A DNA stretch of 64,000 nt, taken from positions 1-64,000 of the forward strand of contig NZ_JAJUFQ010000021.1 of the NCBI RefSeq assembly GCF_029263665.1, written 5' to 3'. The translations under genes and the position numbers were made by a program. Position 1 is the stretch's first letter. Every line of letters begins with the position of its first letter. This DNA comes from Halomonas sp. Its GTDB lineage: Bacteria > Pseudomonadota > Gammaproteobacteria > Pseudomonadales > Halomonadaceae. The notes beneath the pieces are model-generated. The model ran no database searches. It saw only the letters and a list, made by a program, of their open reading frames with translations, and had not been told where the DNA came from. Positions 1-7,464 of this stretch are shown here, one piece after another.

Positions 1-2
1 AT

Positions 3-395
3 GAAGGGCTGCTGCTCACTCCGGATGAGTGGTACGAACCACCGATCCCTCTGGAGATCCTCGCCAAAAGTTATCGTGCAACGGCGCACCATGGGTCAGC
101 TCTCCAGGTGAAGCGCAATATCCTCCTGCGCACCTTCAAACTTCATCCACTGCTGGGCCGCCAGGCATTCAGTGGTTTGGCGCTGGACTACTTGGTATTC
201 GGTAACGGTTATCTTGAAGAGGTTCGCGGCAGGCTGGGCAAGTTGCTGCCTTTCCGTCACCTGCGTGCCAAGTATATGCGCCGTGGAGGACCGAATGCCG
301 ACCGGTGCTGGTGGGTGCCGAACTACATCGACCGCACCGAGCTGCCCAGAGGGAGGGTGGTTCACCTGCTCGAACCCGACATCGACCCGAGCAGC
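3..395 (+). pseudogene. P2-type phage portal protein (gpQ-like), N-terminal fragment
   Basis: The frame is open from the left edge of the window, so the true start lies outside. The translation reads like the first third of a P2 gpQ portal protein: a PLEILAKSYRA segment, then LHPLLGRQAFSGLALDYLVFGNGYLE, AKYMRR and HLLEPDI, the conserved stretch around the portal wing. Homology stops abruptly after LLEPDI near 390. The frame then runs through unrelated DNA to a stop near 449. The C-terminal part of the same protein type reappears at 4552-4731 on the same strand, so the gene is disrupted and its middle is missing. A shorter copy of its end recurs at 8664-8750. Portal proteins form the dodecameric DNA gate of the capsid; this remnant cannot do so. 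Family assignment is from remembered P2 sequence. Confidence 0.75.
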
Positions 396-528
396 CGCCC
401 AAGGGCAGCTTTTTCTGGCTCGAGCAGGAATATGTACCAGCTGGGATAATTCGAGGAATATTCCAGTGGCCAGGTAAGCGGAAGCATCACATGCTGTTGG
501 TAGCCGGGGCGCTTGCACAAGCGGTCAT
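355..528. repeat. 174-bp direct repeat, copy A
   Basis: This block matches 8664-8837 in the same orientation at a constant offset of 8309 bases, with about a dozen substitutions and no gaps that I can see. Both copies join the tail of the portal fragment to the 3' end of a GST gene, so the fusion existed before the duplication. Copy A has lost the GST stop codon (TGA to TGG on the minus strand). Confidence 0.85.
470..528 (-). pseudogene. Remnant of GST gene 3' end
   Basis: The minus strand encodes the last residues of the intact GST at 8779-9396 (CKRPGYQQHVMLPLT), but the stop is mutated to tryptophan and the upstream coding part is absent. It is a truncated duplicate carried inside direct repeat copy A and has no function of its own. 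Confidence 0.7.
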
Positions 529-690
529 TCCCAACGCTGCGATGGCGCATGTCGCTCTGACGCAAGGCGAGAGTGTCCTCATTCATGGTGCGTTTGGGGG
601 GCTTGCCGCGGCATTCCCTGGTATCGCCAAGCAACTCGGTGCATCGCGTGTAGTCGGTACAGTGTGCACCAGCAAGCTGGATGTCGCGGC
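529..690 (+). pseudogene. Fragment of an MDR-family oxidoreductase
   Basis: The plus-strand translation around 550-680 contains ALTQGESVLIHGAFGG followed by FPGIAKQLGASRVVGTV. This is the nucleotide-binding region of a medium-chain dehydrogenase/quinone oxidoreductase (GESVLVHGAAGG type). Neither the N-terminal catalytic domain nor the rest of the Rossmann fold is present, and the fragment is bounded by the GST remnant and by an unrecognised short reading frame ending at 813. It is not a copy of the two intact MDR genes at 1599 and 3085, whose sequences differ here. Confidence 0.6.
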
Positions 691-816
691 GAAAACGGCA
701 AACTGTCCTATGTCCAGTTCATGGAAGACACCTTCGCCACCGTTCGCAGCTTCCGCGAAAGCGGTGAGTACCACATCAAGGCAAACCCGGATGGGTCGGA
801 AATCGACATCTGAGGC

Positions 817-1020
817 TTGTTCAAGCATCCGTTCCTGCATCCCTCCGAGGAAGAAACGCAGGAAACCAGCCAGATACAGCAGGCGCCTTTATCGCAAGCG
901 TATCGAGAACGCCGCGGCCACCTCAAGAACTGGCGCGGCGTCGCGACCCGCTATGAGCGATGCGATGATATCTTCCTCGACGCCATCATCCTCGCTGGGA
1001 TCATCATTTTCTGGACCTAG
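817..1020 (+). pseudogene. IS5/IS4-like transposase, C-terminal remnant
   Basis: The frame ends in a segment reading YRERRGHLKNWRGVATRYER followed by a hydrophobic tail ending FWT. This is the typical C-terminal end of IS5-group DDE transposases, where the final acidic residue precedes an R-x-ATRY motif. The upstream catalytic region is missing. A short frame just before it (about 694-813) ends in its own stop and I do not recognise it. No terminal inverted repeats could be identified. Confidence 0.55.
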
Positions 1021-1203
1021 GTGGTGAAGTGAGCCCCTGTTGAGCTGCACAGGCTAAAGCACGGCCATTACGCCCTAAACTCTGGGTCGATACCCACTCA
1101 GCGTCACAAAGCGGGGGGGGAGGAGGATAGATCTTGTGCCAGCCCAATGGATTAGGGATTATTAGGACGATCCGAGTGGCGTTTTATGCGAAAGGCTATT
1201 GAC

Positions 1204-1223
1204 ATATCGGAAAATCTCGATAC
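1204..1223. promoter_or_regulatory. Operator dyad in front of the ArsR-family gene
   Basis: The sequence ATATCG-N8-CGATAC lies 12 bases upstream of the arsR-like start. The same dyad, as ATATCG-N8-CGATAT with the same 8-base spacer, lies in front of the next gene at 1552-1571. A pair of equal dyads beside a small winged-helix repressor fits autoregulation plus control of the downstream gene. The binding protein is inferred. Confidence 0.6.
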
Positions 1224-1234
1224 CATGACGGGCT

Positions 1235-1537
1235 ATGGAACTTATCGACATATTCAAAGCCCTCTCAAACCGTACGCGTCTTGAAATCGTGAAGGGTTTG
1301 AAGGATCCAGTAAAGAACTTCCCCCCTCAGGATGAAGGGGACGTACATACTGTGGGCGTTTGCGTCAGTAGCATTCAAGAAGGCGTCGGACTGTCGCAGT
1401 CAACGGTGTCTGATTACCTTGCAACTCTGCAGCGAGCGGGACTGGTTGAAGTCAGACGCATCGGGCAGTGGACCTACTACAAGCGCAATGAAGAAACGAT
1501 AAGTGCTCTAGCCGAGATGATAGCTAAAGAGCTGTAA
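1235..1537 (+). CDS. ArsR-family winged-helix transcriptional regulator
   Basis: The product is a 100-residue protein, the usual size for ArsR/SmtB repressors. It opens with MELIDIFKALSNRTRLEIVKGL, the typical helix 1-2 of the fold. The recognition helix is LSQSTVSDYLATLQRAGLVEVRR at about residues 53-75, followed by a wing with QWTYYKRNEE. Only one cysteine (near residue 47) is visible, so the CxC metal site of arsenic sensors is absent; it probably responds to a redox or organic signal rather than metal. The gene precedes a quinone-oxidoreductase gene by 61 bp, and matching dyads sit in front of both, suggesting that it represses itself and its neighbour. An in-frame choice of start is not critical; another ATG at 1225 is out of frame. 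Confidence 0.8.
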   Translation: MELIDIFKALSNRTRLEIVKGLKDPVKNFPPQDEGDVHTVGVCVSSIQEGVGLSQSTVSDYLATLQRAGLVEVRRIGQWTYYKRNEETISALAEMIAKEL

Positions 1538-1551
1538 TTTTTTACGCTAAC

Positions 1552-1571
1552 ATATCGATAAATACCGATAT
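1552..1571. promoter_or_regulatory. Operator dyad in front of the quinone oxidoreductase gene
   Basis: The perfect inverted half-sites ATATCG and CGATAT are separated by 8 bases, just after the arsR-like stop and 28 bases before the oxidoreductase start. The arrangement equals that at 1204-1223. A lone ATATCG half-site also occurs at 3002-3007, upstream of the second oxidoreductase, without a partner. Confidence 0.6.
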
Positions 1572-1598
1572 TCCTTTTTTCCGAAGTGAGGATCTACC

Positions 1599-2573
1599 AT
1601 GAAAGCGCTGATACTGAAAACATTTGGCGGCCCGGAGTCGTTCGAGCTCAGCGAGGTACCCAAGCCAGTGCCGCACGCGGGACAAGTTCTGGTGCGGGTA
1701 CACGCAACTTCCATCAATCCGTTGGATTACCAGGTAAGACGTGGCGATTATTCCGACCTGGTGCCGTTGCCGGCCATTACCGGGCATGACGTATCTGGTG
1801 TTGTCGAAGCCGTCGGGCCGGGTGTGACGGGCTTCGTGCCAGGCGATGAAGTCTGGTACACCCCGCAAATTTTTGACGGCCCTGGAAGTTATGCCGAGTA
1901 CCACGTTGCAGCCGAGAGCATTATCGGGAAGAAGCCGCCCTCGCTGAGTCATCTCGAGGCGGCCAGCCTGACCCTGGTTGGCGGGACGGTGTGGGAAGCA
2001 CTGGTCGTGCGTGCTGCGCTTAGAGTGGGGGAGAGCATCCTGGTGCACGGCGGTGCGGGAGGCGTCGGCCATGTGGCGATCCAAGTGGCAAAAGCCATGG
2101 GCGCCAGGGTGTTCACCACCGTGCGCGAAGCAAACTTTGAGTTCGCACGGAGTCTGGGTGCCGATGTAGTCATCGACTACGAGAAAGAAGATTACGTCGA
2201 CGCCATCCTGCGGGAAACCGATGGACACGGTGTCGATGTAGTGTTCGACACCATCGGCGGCAACACATTGTCGCGCAGCCCCGACGCGCTCGCCCAACTT
2301 GGCCGTGTGGTCACGATTGTGGACATTGCACAGCCACAAAACATCATTGAGGCGTGGGGCAAGAACGCCAGTTATCACTTCGTTTTTACAAGACAGAACC
2401 GCGGCAAATTGGATGAGCTGAGCGCATTGATAGCACGCGGTCAGCTGCGGCCACATGTTGGTGCGGTCTACTCGCTTGCTGATATTGGTCTTGCCCACGC
2501 GCTGCTGGAGAGCTCCAACAACGGTATTCGAGGAAAAATCGCGATTGCCGTCGAGCCATCGCTCATCTCGTAG
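1599..2573 (+). CDS. NADPH:quinone oxidoreductase-like MDR protein
   Basis: The product has 324 residues, normal for zinc-free quinone oxidoreductases of the medium-chain dehydrogenase superfamily. The N-terminal GroES-like catalytic domain (about residues 1-120) begins MKALILKTFGGPESFEL. The cofactor domain carries the loop SILVHGGAGGVG near residues 145-156, followed by ADVVIDYEKEDY and VDVVFDTIGG. No structural zinc cysteines are seen. It would reduce quinones or activated alkenes with NADPH in the cytoplasm; the substrate cannot be told from the sequence. A GTGAGG ribosome-binding site lies upstream. It is followed by an ABM-domain gene and probably forms one unit with it under the ArsR-like regulator. 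Confidence 0.8.
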   Translation: MKALILKTFGGPESFELSEVPKPVPHAGQVLVRVHATSINPLDYQVRRGDYSDLVPLPAITGHDVSGVVEAVGPGVTGFVPGDEVWYTPQIFDGPGSYAEYHVAAESIIGKKPPSLSHLEAASLTLVGGTVWEALVVRAALRVGESILVHGGAGGVGHVAIQVAKAMGARVFTTVREANFEFARSLGADVVIDYEKEDYVDAILRETDGHGVDVVFDTIGGNTLSRSPDALAQLGRVVTIVDIAQPQNIIEAWGKNASYHFVFTRQNRGKLDELSALIARGQLRPHVGAVYSLADIGLAHALLESSNNGIRGKIAIAVEPSLIS

Positions 2574-2616
2574 GTGCGAATGTTATACCGTTGAAATCAA
2601 TCTGAGGGAATGTCCC

Positions 2617-2967
2617 ATGGTTTATGAAATCGCTCTACTGCCCGTTCGCAAAGAGCACATTGAACAGTTCAGACGTGCATTCACCGAAGTTGCTCCTCTG
2701 CTCAGCCGCGCCAAGGGTTACGGTGGTCACATGCTCGCGCAAGGCATCGAAGCGCCCGAGTTATTCAACCTGATCGTGCGATGGCAATCCCTTGAGGATC
2801 ACACGCCGGGCTTCGAGGCGAGTGAAGACCATCGGGTGTTCATGATGGGCTTGGAGGAATATTTTTCGGAAGAACCGAAGGTCTACCATATTGAGGGGGC
2901 AGCGTTTTCTGCTGGAGGGCCTGATGATCAGAACAGCATCTTTGACCCGGTCATGCCCGGGTCTTAG
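2617..2967 (+). CDS. Antibiotic biosynthesis monooxygenase (ABM)-like protein
   Basis: The start at 2617 is chosen because GAGGGAA lies 5-10 bases upstream and the protein then opens with MVYEIALLPVRKEHIEQF, a typical first strand of a dimeric alpha+beta barrel. The product has 116 residues. An internal VRWQSLEDHTPGFEASEDHRVF segment matches the second half of ABM/YdhR-type domains. Such proteins act as small cofactor-free monooxygenases or quinone-handling enzymes. Its place between two quinone-oxidoreductase-like genes fits a quinone or reactive electrophile detoxification cluster, which is inference. Confidence 0.7.
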   Translation: MVYEIALLPVRKEHIEQFRRAFTEVAPLLSRAKGYGGHMLAQGIEAPELFNLIVRWQSLEDHTPGFEASEDHRVFMMGLEEYFSEEPKVYHIEGAAFSAGGPDDQNSIFDPVMPGS

Positions 2968-3084
2968 GAGGCTGTGGGCGTTAAGCAATTGGCCATTGGA
3001 CATATCGCTGTTTTTGGCCATGCAAGTGCACGGCAACATAGCCGAATCCTTCCCCGATGATTGTCTTGATGCGAGGACCGCCAC

Positions 3085-4092
3085 ATGAAAGCTATTGCCT
3101 ATACCCAGCACGGCTTACCCATCGACGACCCGCTCGCTCTGGTCGAACTCGACTTTCCCGAACCGATGCCTGGGCCACATGACATACTGGTCGAGGTGCG
3201 TGCCGTCTCGGTCAACCCGGTCGATACCAAGGTGCGCAGGGGAACCCAGGTAAGCGAGCCGCGCGTGCTTGGCTGGGATGCAGCGGGTATCGTCCGCGCC
3301 GTGGGCAGCGAGGTGAGCCTGTTCCAACCCGGTGACGATGTCTTCTATGCCGGCGATATCACTCGCCCGGGCAGCTACAGCCAGCTCCACCTGGTCGACG
3401 AACGCATCGTTGGACACAAACCTGTCTCGCTCGGCTTTGCGCAGGCCGCGGCCTTGCCGCTGACCTCGATCACCGCTTGGGAATTGTTGTTCGACCGCCT
3501 GGGCGTAGCCGAGGGTGGCGGTCAGGGCGAGACGCTGTTGATCGTCGGCGCGGCGGGTGGGGTCGGTTCGATGTTGACCCAGCTAGCCCGCAAGCTGACC
3601 GGGATGACGGTGATTGGCACCGCCTCGCGCCCGGAAACCCAGCACTGGGTCCGCGAGCTGGGCGCGCACCACGTCATCGACCATGGCCGGCCGCTCACCG
3701 AGGAACTGCAGCGCATCGGCGTGAATCAGGTCGAAATGGTTGCCAGCCTTACCCATACCGACAGGCACTATGCGTACTTGGTCGAAGCGCTGAAACCTCA
3801 AGGTCGCCTGGCACTCATCGACGACCCCGAGCGGCTCGACGCGCTGCCCTTGAAGCGCAAGAGCCTGTCGTTGCACTGGGAGCTGATGTTCACCCGCGCC
3901 ATGTTCCAGACCACGGACATGATCCGCCAGCACAAACTGCTGGAGCGAGTTGCCGCCCTGATCGACGAAGGCGTACTGAGGACCACCATGGCCGAGCATT
4001 TCGGGTCCATCGACGTCGACAACATACGCCGTGCCCACGCTCTGATCGAGAGCGGCCGCTCACGTGGCAAGGTCGTGCTGGAAGGCTTTTAG
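3085..4092 (+). CDS. Zinc-type alcohol dehydrogenase-like MDR protein
   Basis: The product has 335 residues. It begins MKAIAYTQHGLPIDDPLALVELDFPEP, the signature of the zinc-type alcohol dehydrogenase-like subgroup related to quinone oxidoreductases. The substrate domain contains VSVNPVDTKVRRG and GWDAAGIVRAVG. The Rossmann loop is LLIVGAAGGVGSMLTQLARKL near residues 150-170, and the C-terminus reads HALIESGRSRGKVVLEGF. It probably reduces alkenals or quinones with NAD(P)H. It lies 117 bp after the ABM gene. Only a half operator (3002-3007) is visible upstream, so co-regulation is uncertain. Confidence 0.8.
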   Translation: MKAIAYTQHGLPIDDPLALVELDFPEPMPGPHDILVEVRAVSVNPVDTKVRRGTQVSEPRVLGWDAAGIVRAVGSEVSLFQPGDDVFYAGDITRPGSYSQLHLVDERIVGHKPVSLGFAQAAALPLTSITAWELLFDRLGVAEGGGQGETLLIVGAAGGVGSMLTQLARKLTGMTVIGTASRPETQHWVRELGAHHVIDHGRPLTEELQRIGVNQVEMVASLTHTDRHYAYLVEALKPQGRLALIDDPERLDALPLKRKSLSLHWELMFTRAMFQTTDMIRQHKLLERVAALIDEGVLRTTMAEHFGSIDVDNIRRAHALIESGRSRGKVVLEGF

Positions 4093-4199
4093 GACAAGCC
4101 CCGAACACCACCGTCCCCCCGCCTCGCCGGGCGGTACCTGCCCGGCGCTGGCCGCTCTCCTGTCTCGAAGCATCTCTAGGAATCGAGCATCCCGCCACG

Positions 4200-4485
4200 G
4201 GGCAACGCCATGAAGAGTTGCCTCGCCGAGGGTGGACAGGGTTTCGAACACGAACTGCAAGTAGTCATAAGGCGAGCGGCCGTTGGCCTGGACTATCTCG
4301 ATCAGTCTGTAGATTGCTGCGCTGGCGTGTGCGCAACTCGGCGTACGGCTGAACAGCCAGTTTTTGCGGCCGACCAGGAAAGGGCGGATGACGTTCTCTG
4401 CCTGGTTGTTGTTGAGAGCGGGATCAGCTCATCATCAAGAAAGCGTTTCAGGCGCCTCCACTGGCCATCCAGGTGGTGCAGCCTT
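4200..4485 (-). pseudogene. IS66-family transposase (TnpC) C-terminal remnant, frameshifted
   Basis: Read on the minus strand, this gives NNNQAENVIRPFLVGRKNW, then LFSRTPSCAHASAAIYRLIE and NGRSPYDYLQFVFETLSTL, the well-known C-terminal block of IS66 TnpC. The preceding part (LDGQWRRLKRFLDDELIPL) is in a different frame, so there is a one-base frameshift near 4420. The piece is cut off around 4485-4550 next to the portal fragment. No tnpA or tnpB accessory gene and no terminal repeats are visible, so the element is dead. Confidence 0.75.
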
Positions 4486-4551
4486 GCCTACCTCCTGGAG
4501 CAAAGCCCGAAGATCAAAGTTCTGCAGGAGAACTGTGGAGTGCTGCCGTGA

Positions 4552-4731
4552 TCTACGGTGCCCGTGATGCACGATGTGGAGAAGGCTGCCAGGGTCTTCG
4601 TGGCCAATGAGCTCGAACCGTTGCAGGCTGCTCTCCAGGAGGTGAATGAGCTCGTGGGCGAGGAAATCATCAGGTTTCAACCGTACACTCTAGGCGACCC
4701 AGAGCTCATGCCACTCGATCCAACCAGGTAA
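4552..4731 (+). pseudogene. P2-type phage portal protein (gpQ-like), C-terminal fragment
   Basis: An open frame starting after a stop at 4549-4551 reads DVEKAARVFVANELEPLQ, continues with LQEVNELVGEEIIRFQPYTL, and ends at 4731. This matches the end of P2 gpQ (DVEKAAKVFV and GQEVIRF blocks). Together with the piece at 3-395 it shows that one portal gene was split and lost its middle. In P2 the portal gene runs towards the cos site and lies across it from the old gene; here the order is portal end, terminator, cos-like sequence, OLD-family gene. Confidence 0.7.
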
Positions 4732-4750
4732 CCTTGCCTCGACCAGACGA

Positions 4751-4770
4751 GCCGCCCTAGGGGCGGCTTC
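4751..4770 (+). terminator. Terminator after the portal remnant
   Basis: A perfect GCCGCCC/GGGCGGC stem with a very short loop is followed by TTCTTTG. It lies 20 bases after the portal stop and fits a rho-independent terminator of the phage late transcript. Confidence 0.6.
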
Positions 4771-4810
4771 TTTGTACCTCCACCACCCTGGCTGCAGGCC
4801 GCTGAGCGCA

Positions 4811-4832
4811 ATCGTCACCCCGCCCCGCCCGC
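4811..4832. other. Candidate P2-type cos site
   Basis: The sequence CGTCACCCCGCCCCGCCC resembles the reverse complement of the remembered P2-family cohesive end (GGCGTGGCGGGGAAAGC type), with the CCCCGCC core matching. Its location between the portal gene end and an OLD-family gene is exactly where cos lies in P2. I could not align it against other phages, so this remains a positional and motif inference. Confidence 0.35.
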
Positions 4833-5152
4833 GCTCTAAATAGGTCGGTTTTTATGCACTCATGCGATATGGGATGAAGCCGCACCGTTACTGGGGGGCG
4901 GGAAGGTTATAAGGGGTAATGGACTTATGCGTTTTCATGCGCATTTCTGCGCTTTTATGCATAGAAAACGTATCTCGGGCATGAGGTCGATGGTTGCTTA
5001 GGATTTTGTGCATTGAGCATCCCTTTGATAGCATCAAAGCTACTTAAAATGTCATGGCATGTGAAAGAGTTGAAAATGCCATATGGAAAATTTCATTCTT
5101 ATATTAAACAAAATACTTAATACATTGTTGAGTAAGTACGCAGGAAAACTAA
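4833..5152. other. Non-coding stretch between cos-like site and OLD gene
   Basis: No gene is seen. Composition changes here from GC-rich to strongly AT-rich. Several short ATGC-containing motifs recur in 4850-4970 (for example TTTTATGCACTCATGC, CTTATGCG, TTTTATGCAT), and CTTATGCGCTTTTAT occurs again at 7424-7438. These may be phage packaging or regulatory repeats. The promoter of the OLD gene must lie near the end of this stretch, but no clear -35/-10 pair was assigned. Confidence 0.4.
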
Positions 5153-6931
5153 ATGAAAATCATAAGCAAAATAGAAATAAATTATTTTAGGTCAACATAT
5201 TCGGTAGATTTGAAGAAAATAAATGATTTGAACGTTTTAATAGGTGGCAATGATAGTGGGAAATCAAATGTATTAAAAGCTTTGAATTTGTTTTTTAACA
5301 ACGAAACAGAGCTTGGTCAGGGTTTCTTTTTCATGGATGATTTGACCAGAAAGCGCTCTGAAGAAGCTCGCGCTACAAAAGGGCGCGCAACAATATGGAT
5401 AAAAGTACATTTTACAAATTTCTTAAACTGGAGATCTTTGCCGAAAGAATTTTCTATTAAAAAAGTTTGGAATAGATATTCTGACCAGCCGGAAGTAACT
5501 TATCCAAAGGGGCTGACATCTACATCAGTGGCAAGATTTTTGAATAAAATCTCATTCCATTATATTCCTGCAGTAAGAGGTCGGGATATTTTCTCTCATT
5601 TTTTGTCCCTCCTTCATGATGCCCTTCTAGATGATGAAAAGGCAGGTTTATTGCGTTCAACAGAAGAGTTGATGAATACTCTTAATGAAAGTACATCTGA
5701 AATGAGTATCAAAATTCGAGATGGTGTTGGTGTCGAAAGTAATGTTCAACCTCCTACAAATCTCCGAGTATTATTTAATGCACTTGATTTTGCTACAGGG
5801 TATGATGATCATAGTATCCCTTTGCAGAAAAGAGGTGATGGTGTTCAAAGTCGCCATATCCCATTTATTTTGGACTTTATTGCAAGACATACACAAACGC
5901 ATCATATATGGGCTTATGAAGAGCCAGAGACATCCCTTGAACTTGGTCCTGCATTTGAATTGGCCAAGCAATTTAAAGACGAGTTTTGTGAGGAGAATCA
6001 AATATTTATAACAACACATTCTCCTGCATTTTATGATCTTAAAGGTGATAATGTATCAAAGTGGCTGGTACACCAAAAGTCACTCGATTCTGGAAGAGAG
6101 ACTAAAGTTGAGAAAATCACATCAGAAGAATTAATTGATGGGAAACTTGGTGTTGCTGCTTTAATTGCTGACAGAGCAAAACAAGCATATGAGAATATCG
6201 AGAGGTTAAAAGAATCTGTAAAGCGTCTTGATGCTGAGCTATCCGAACATAATACTCCTCATATTATAGTGGAAGGAATTACTGATAAAATCATAATGGA
6301 AGCTGCATATCGTAAGCTTTACCCAAATAGAGATCCTAATTTTCATATTGTTCACGCTGAAGGAGCGAATAATATTCCTCCATATATTAAATCAGCTAGA
6401 ATCTTATCTAAAAAGCTATCGCATGCTGTAATTGGACTATTTGATAGAGACCAAGAAGGAAGAAAACAAATTCGGGAATTTTCCGATCATGTGACTATAG
6501 AGGATACCAGTTTTCTAGAAGTATGCTCTGAAAGACATTTATATGTAGGATTACTTCCTCTTCCGCAGAATTTGGTTGATGTGGAGAGAGTGATCAATGA
6601 GAGAATGGGTGGTGAAATAAGCCTACCAATTCCAATTGAGTTCATGTTTCCAGATCAAGTCATCAATGATGCATTAGATCAAAATATTCTGGTTCTAGAA
6701 GACCGGATATCTAAAGCTAATGATCCAGAGCTTCCCACACAGATTAATCTTACAGAATTATACTCAAACCATTTGCCAGGAGAATTTGTTTACTTGGCAA
6801 AAAAAGTAAGAAAGAATACTAAAAGGGAGTTTGCAAACTGGGTTATAGATCAGGATGATGAGTTTTTTAATAATTTTCATAATTTGTTTGAACAATTAGA
6901 AAGGGTAATTGAAAAAGATAGGGAGAATTAA
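5153..6931 (+). CDS. OLD-family ATP-dependent endonuclease (AAA ATPase plus TOPRIM)
   Basis: The product has 592 residues, the size of class 1 OLD proteins. The N-terminal ABC/SMC-type ATPase has Walker A GGNDSGKSN at residues 31-39, Walker B region EEPETSLE near 256 and the D/H-loop FITTHSPAFYDL near 285. The C-terminal TOPRIM nuclease domain has IIVEGITDK near 371 and GLFDRDQEG near 428, with the expected acidic residues. P2 Old blocks lambda growth in lysogens, and related solitary OLD proteins are anti-phage nucleases. No UvrD-like helicase follows, so this is not a Gabija pair. The gene is much more AT-rich than its surroundings and sits beside a P2-type portal end and cos-like site, where P2 phages carry accessory defence genes. 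It appears intact. Confidence 0.85.
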   Translation: MKIISKIEINYFRSTYSVDLKKINDLNVLIGGNDSGKSNVLKALNLFFNNETELGQGFFFMDDLTRKRSEEARATKGRATIWIKVHFTNFLNWRSLPKEFSIKKVWNRYSDQPEVTYPKGLTSTSVARFLNKISFHYIPAVRGRDIFSHFLSLLHDALLDDEKAGLLRSTEELMNTLNESTSEMSIKIRDGVGVESNVQPPTNLRVLFNALDFATGYDDHSIPLQKRGDGVQSRHIPFILDFIARHTQTHHIWAYEEPETSLELGPAFELAKQFKDEFCEENQIFITTHSPAFYDLKGDNVSKWLVHQKSLDSGRETKVEKITSEELIDGKLGVAALIADRAKQAYENIERLKESVKRLDAELSEHNTPHIIVEGITDKIIMEAAYRKLYPNRDPNFHIVHAEGANNIPPYIKSARILSKKLSHAVIGLFDRDQEGRKQIREFSDHVTIEDTSFLEVCSERHLYVGLLPLPQNLVDVERVINERMGGEISLPIPIEFMFPDQVINDALDQNILVLEDRISKANDPELPTQINLTELYSNHLPGEFVYLAKKVRKNTKREFANWVIDQDDEFFNNFHNLFEQLERVIEKDREN

Positions 6932-6967
6932 TATATATTTTTAAGTCTACAGTGTTGAGAGGGTCGC

Positions 6968-6990
6968 AGCCGGTGGGATCCCGGCTCTTT
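6968..6990 (+). terminator. Terminator after the OLD gene
   Basis: AGCCGG and CCGGCT flank a 7-base loop, followed by CTTTCTTT, 37 bases after the OLD stop codon. Confidence 0.6.
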
Positions 6991-7133
6991 CTTTGGTTTA
7001 ATTAGGAAGTAATCTTCCATGATGTATTTTGGTATTGACACTTGTTTATGCAATATGGGAGCAATGTTTACATCCAATCTATCATGGAGTATTGAACGTA
7101 GGTGAGATATTTAACCAGTTGATTTTTAAATTA

Positions 7134-7152
7134 ACTTTACTTGTAATCAGTA
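7134..7152. repeat. attP-like copy of the tRNA-Thr anticodon region
   Basis: The 19 bases ACTTTACTTGTAATCAGTA are identical to 8466-8484, where they form the junction with a tRNA-Thr(TGT) 3' half. Here the core is followed by non-tRNA sequence on the right, so this copy looks like a phage-phage (attP-like) site, while the one at 8466 looks like a phage-chromosome junction. The 532-base stretch from 6932 to 7464 otherwise holds only a terminator, the tRNA-Arg scar and no convincing gene. Confidence 0.6.
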
Positions 7153-7320
7153 TCCGCAGCGTCGTGAAATCTTTGGAGTGTGGCAACGCTGTATTAGAGG
7201 CCATCCCAAGCCCGTACCTTTGTAGCTACGGGCTATGTCATTTCATCATCATGGAATAGCCAGAGTTTTCTGTTACTAAGCTCAGCTTCTGCCATGTGGA
7301 ACCTAGAACCTTGAGCAACG

Positions 7321-7360
7321 AAAAACGGCCACCGCGATTGTTCGCTAGTTGGCCGTTTTT
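7321..7360 (-). terminator. Terminator downstream of the tRNA-Arg remnant
   Basis: AAAAACGGCC and GGCCGTTTTT flank a 20-base loop. On the minus strand this follows the tRNA-Arg 3' end at 7371 by about 10 bases, as expected for a tRNA terminator. Confidence 0.6.
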
Positions 7361-7370
7361 ACTGGTTTTT

Positions 7371-7415
7371 TGGCGCGTCCTATAGGATTCGAACCTATGG
7401 CCCTTTCCTCCGGAA
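7371..7415 (-). tRNA. tRNA-Arg(CCG) 3' half (attachment scar)
   Basis: Read on the minus strand, the sequence begins in an anticodon loop TTCCGGA, has a T-arm ATAGG-TTCGAAT-CCTAT and the 3' acceptor strand AGGACGC, and ends GCCA. The 5' acceptor strand GCGTCCT, the D-arm and a matching 5' anticodon stem are absent; the bases 5' of the loop do not pair. Identity that begins in the anticodon loop and runs to CCA is the classic footprint left by a tRNA-integrating phage or island. It is not a functional tRNA. Confidence 0.65.
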
Positions 7416-7464
7416 GGGGAGGGCTTATGCGCTTTTATCTACAGGTGGTCTACGCAGGGAGAAG

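Noticed and set aside
3477..4352. 291-residue frame overlapping the MDR gene at 3085
   Set aside because: It is an Arg/Pro-rich out-of-frame translation typical of GC-rich shadows.
7029..7259. 76-residue frame downstream of the OLD gene
   Set aside because: It has no ribosome-binding site, spans the attP-like repeat and looks like random AT-rich sequence.
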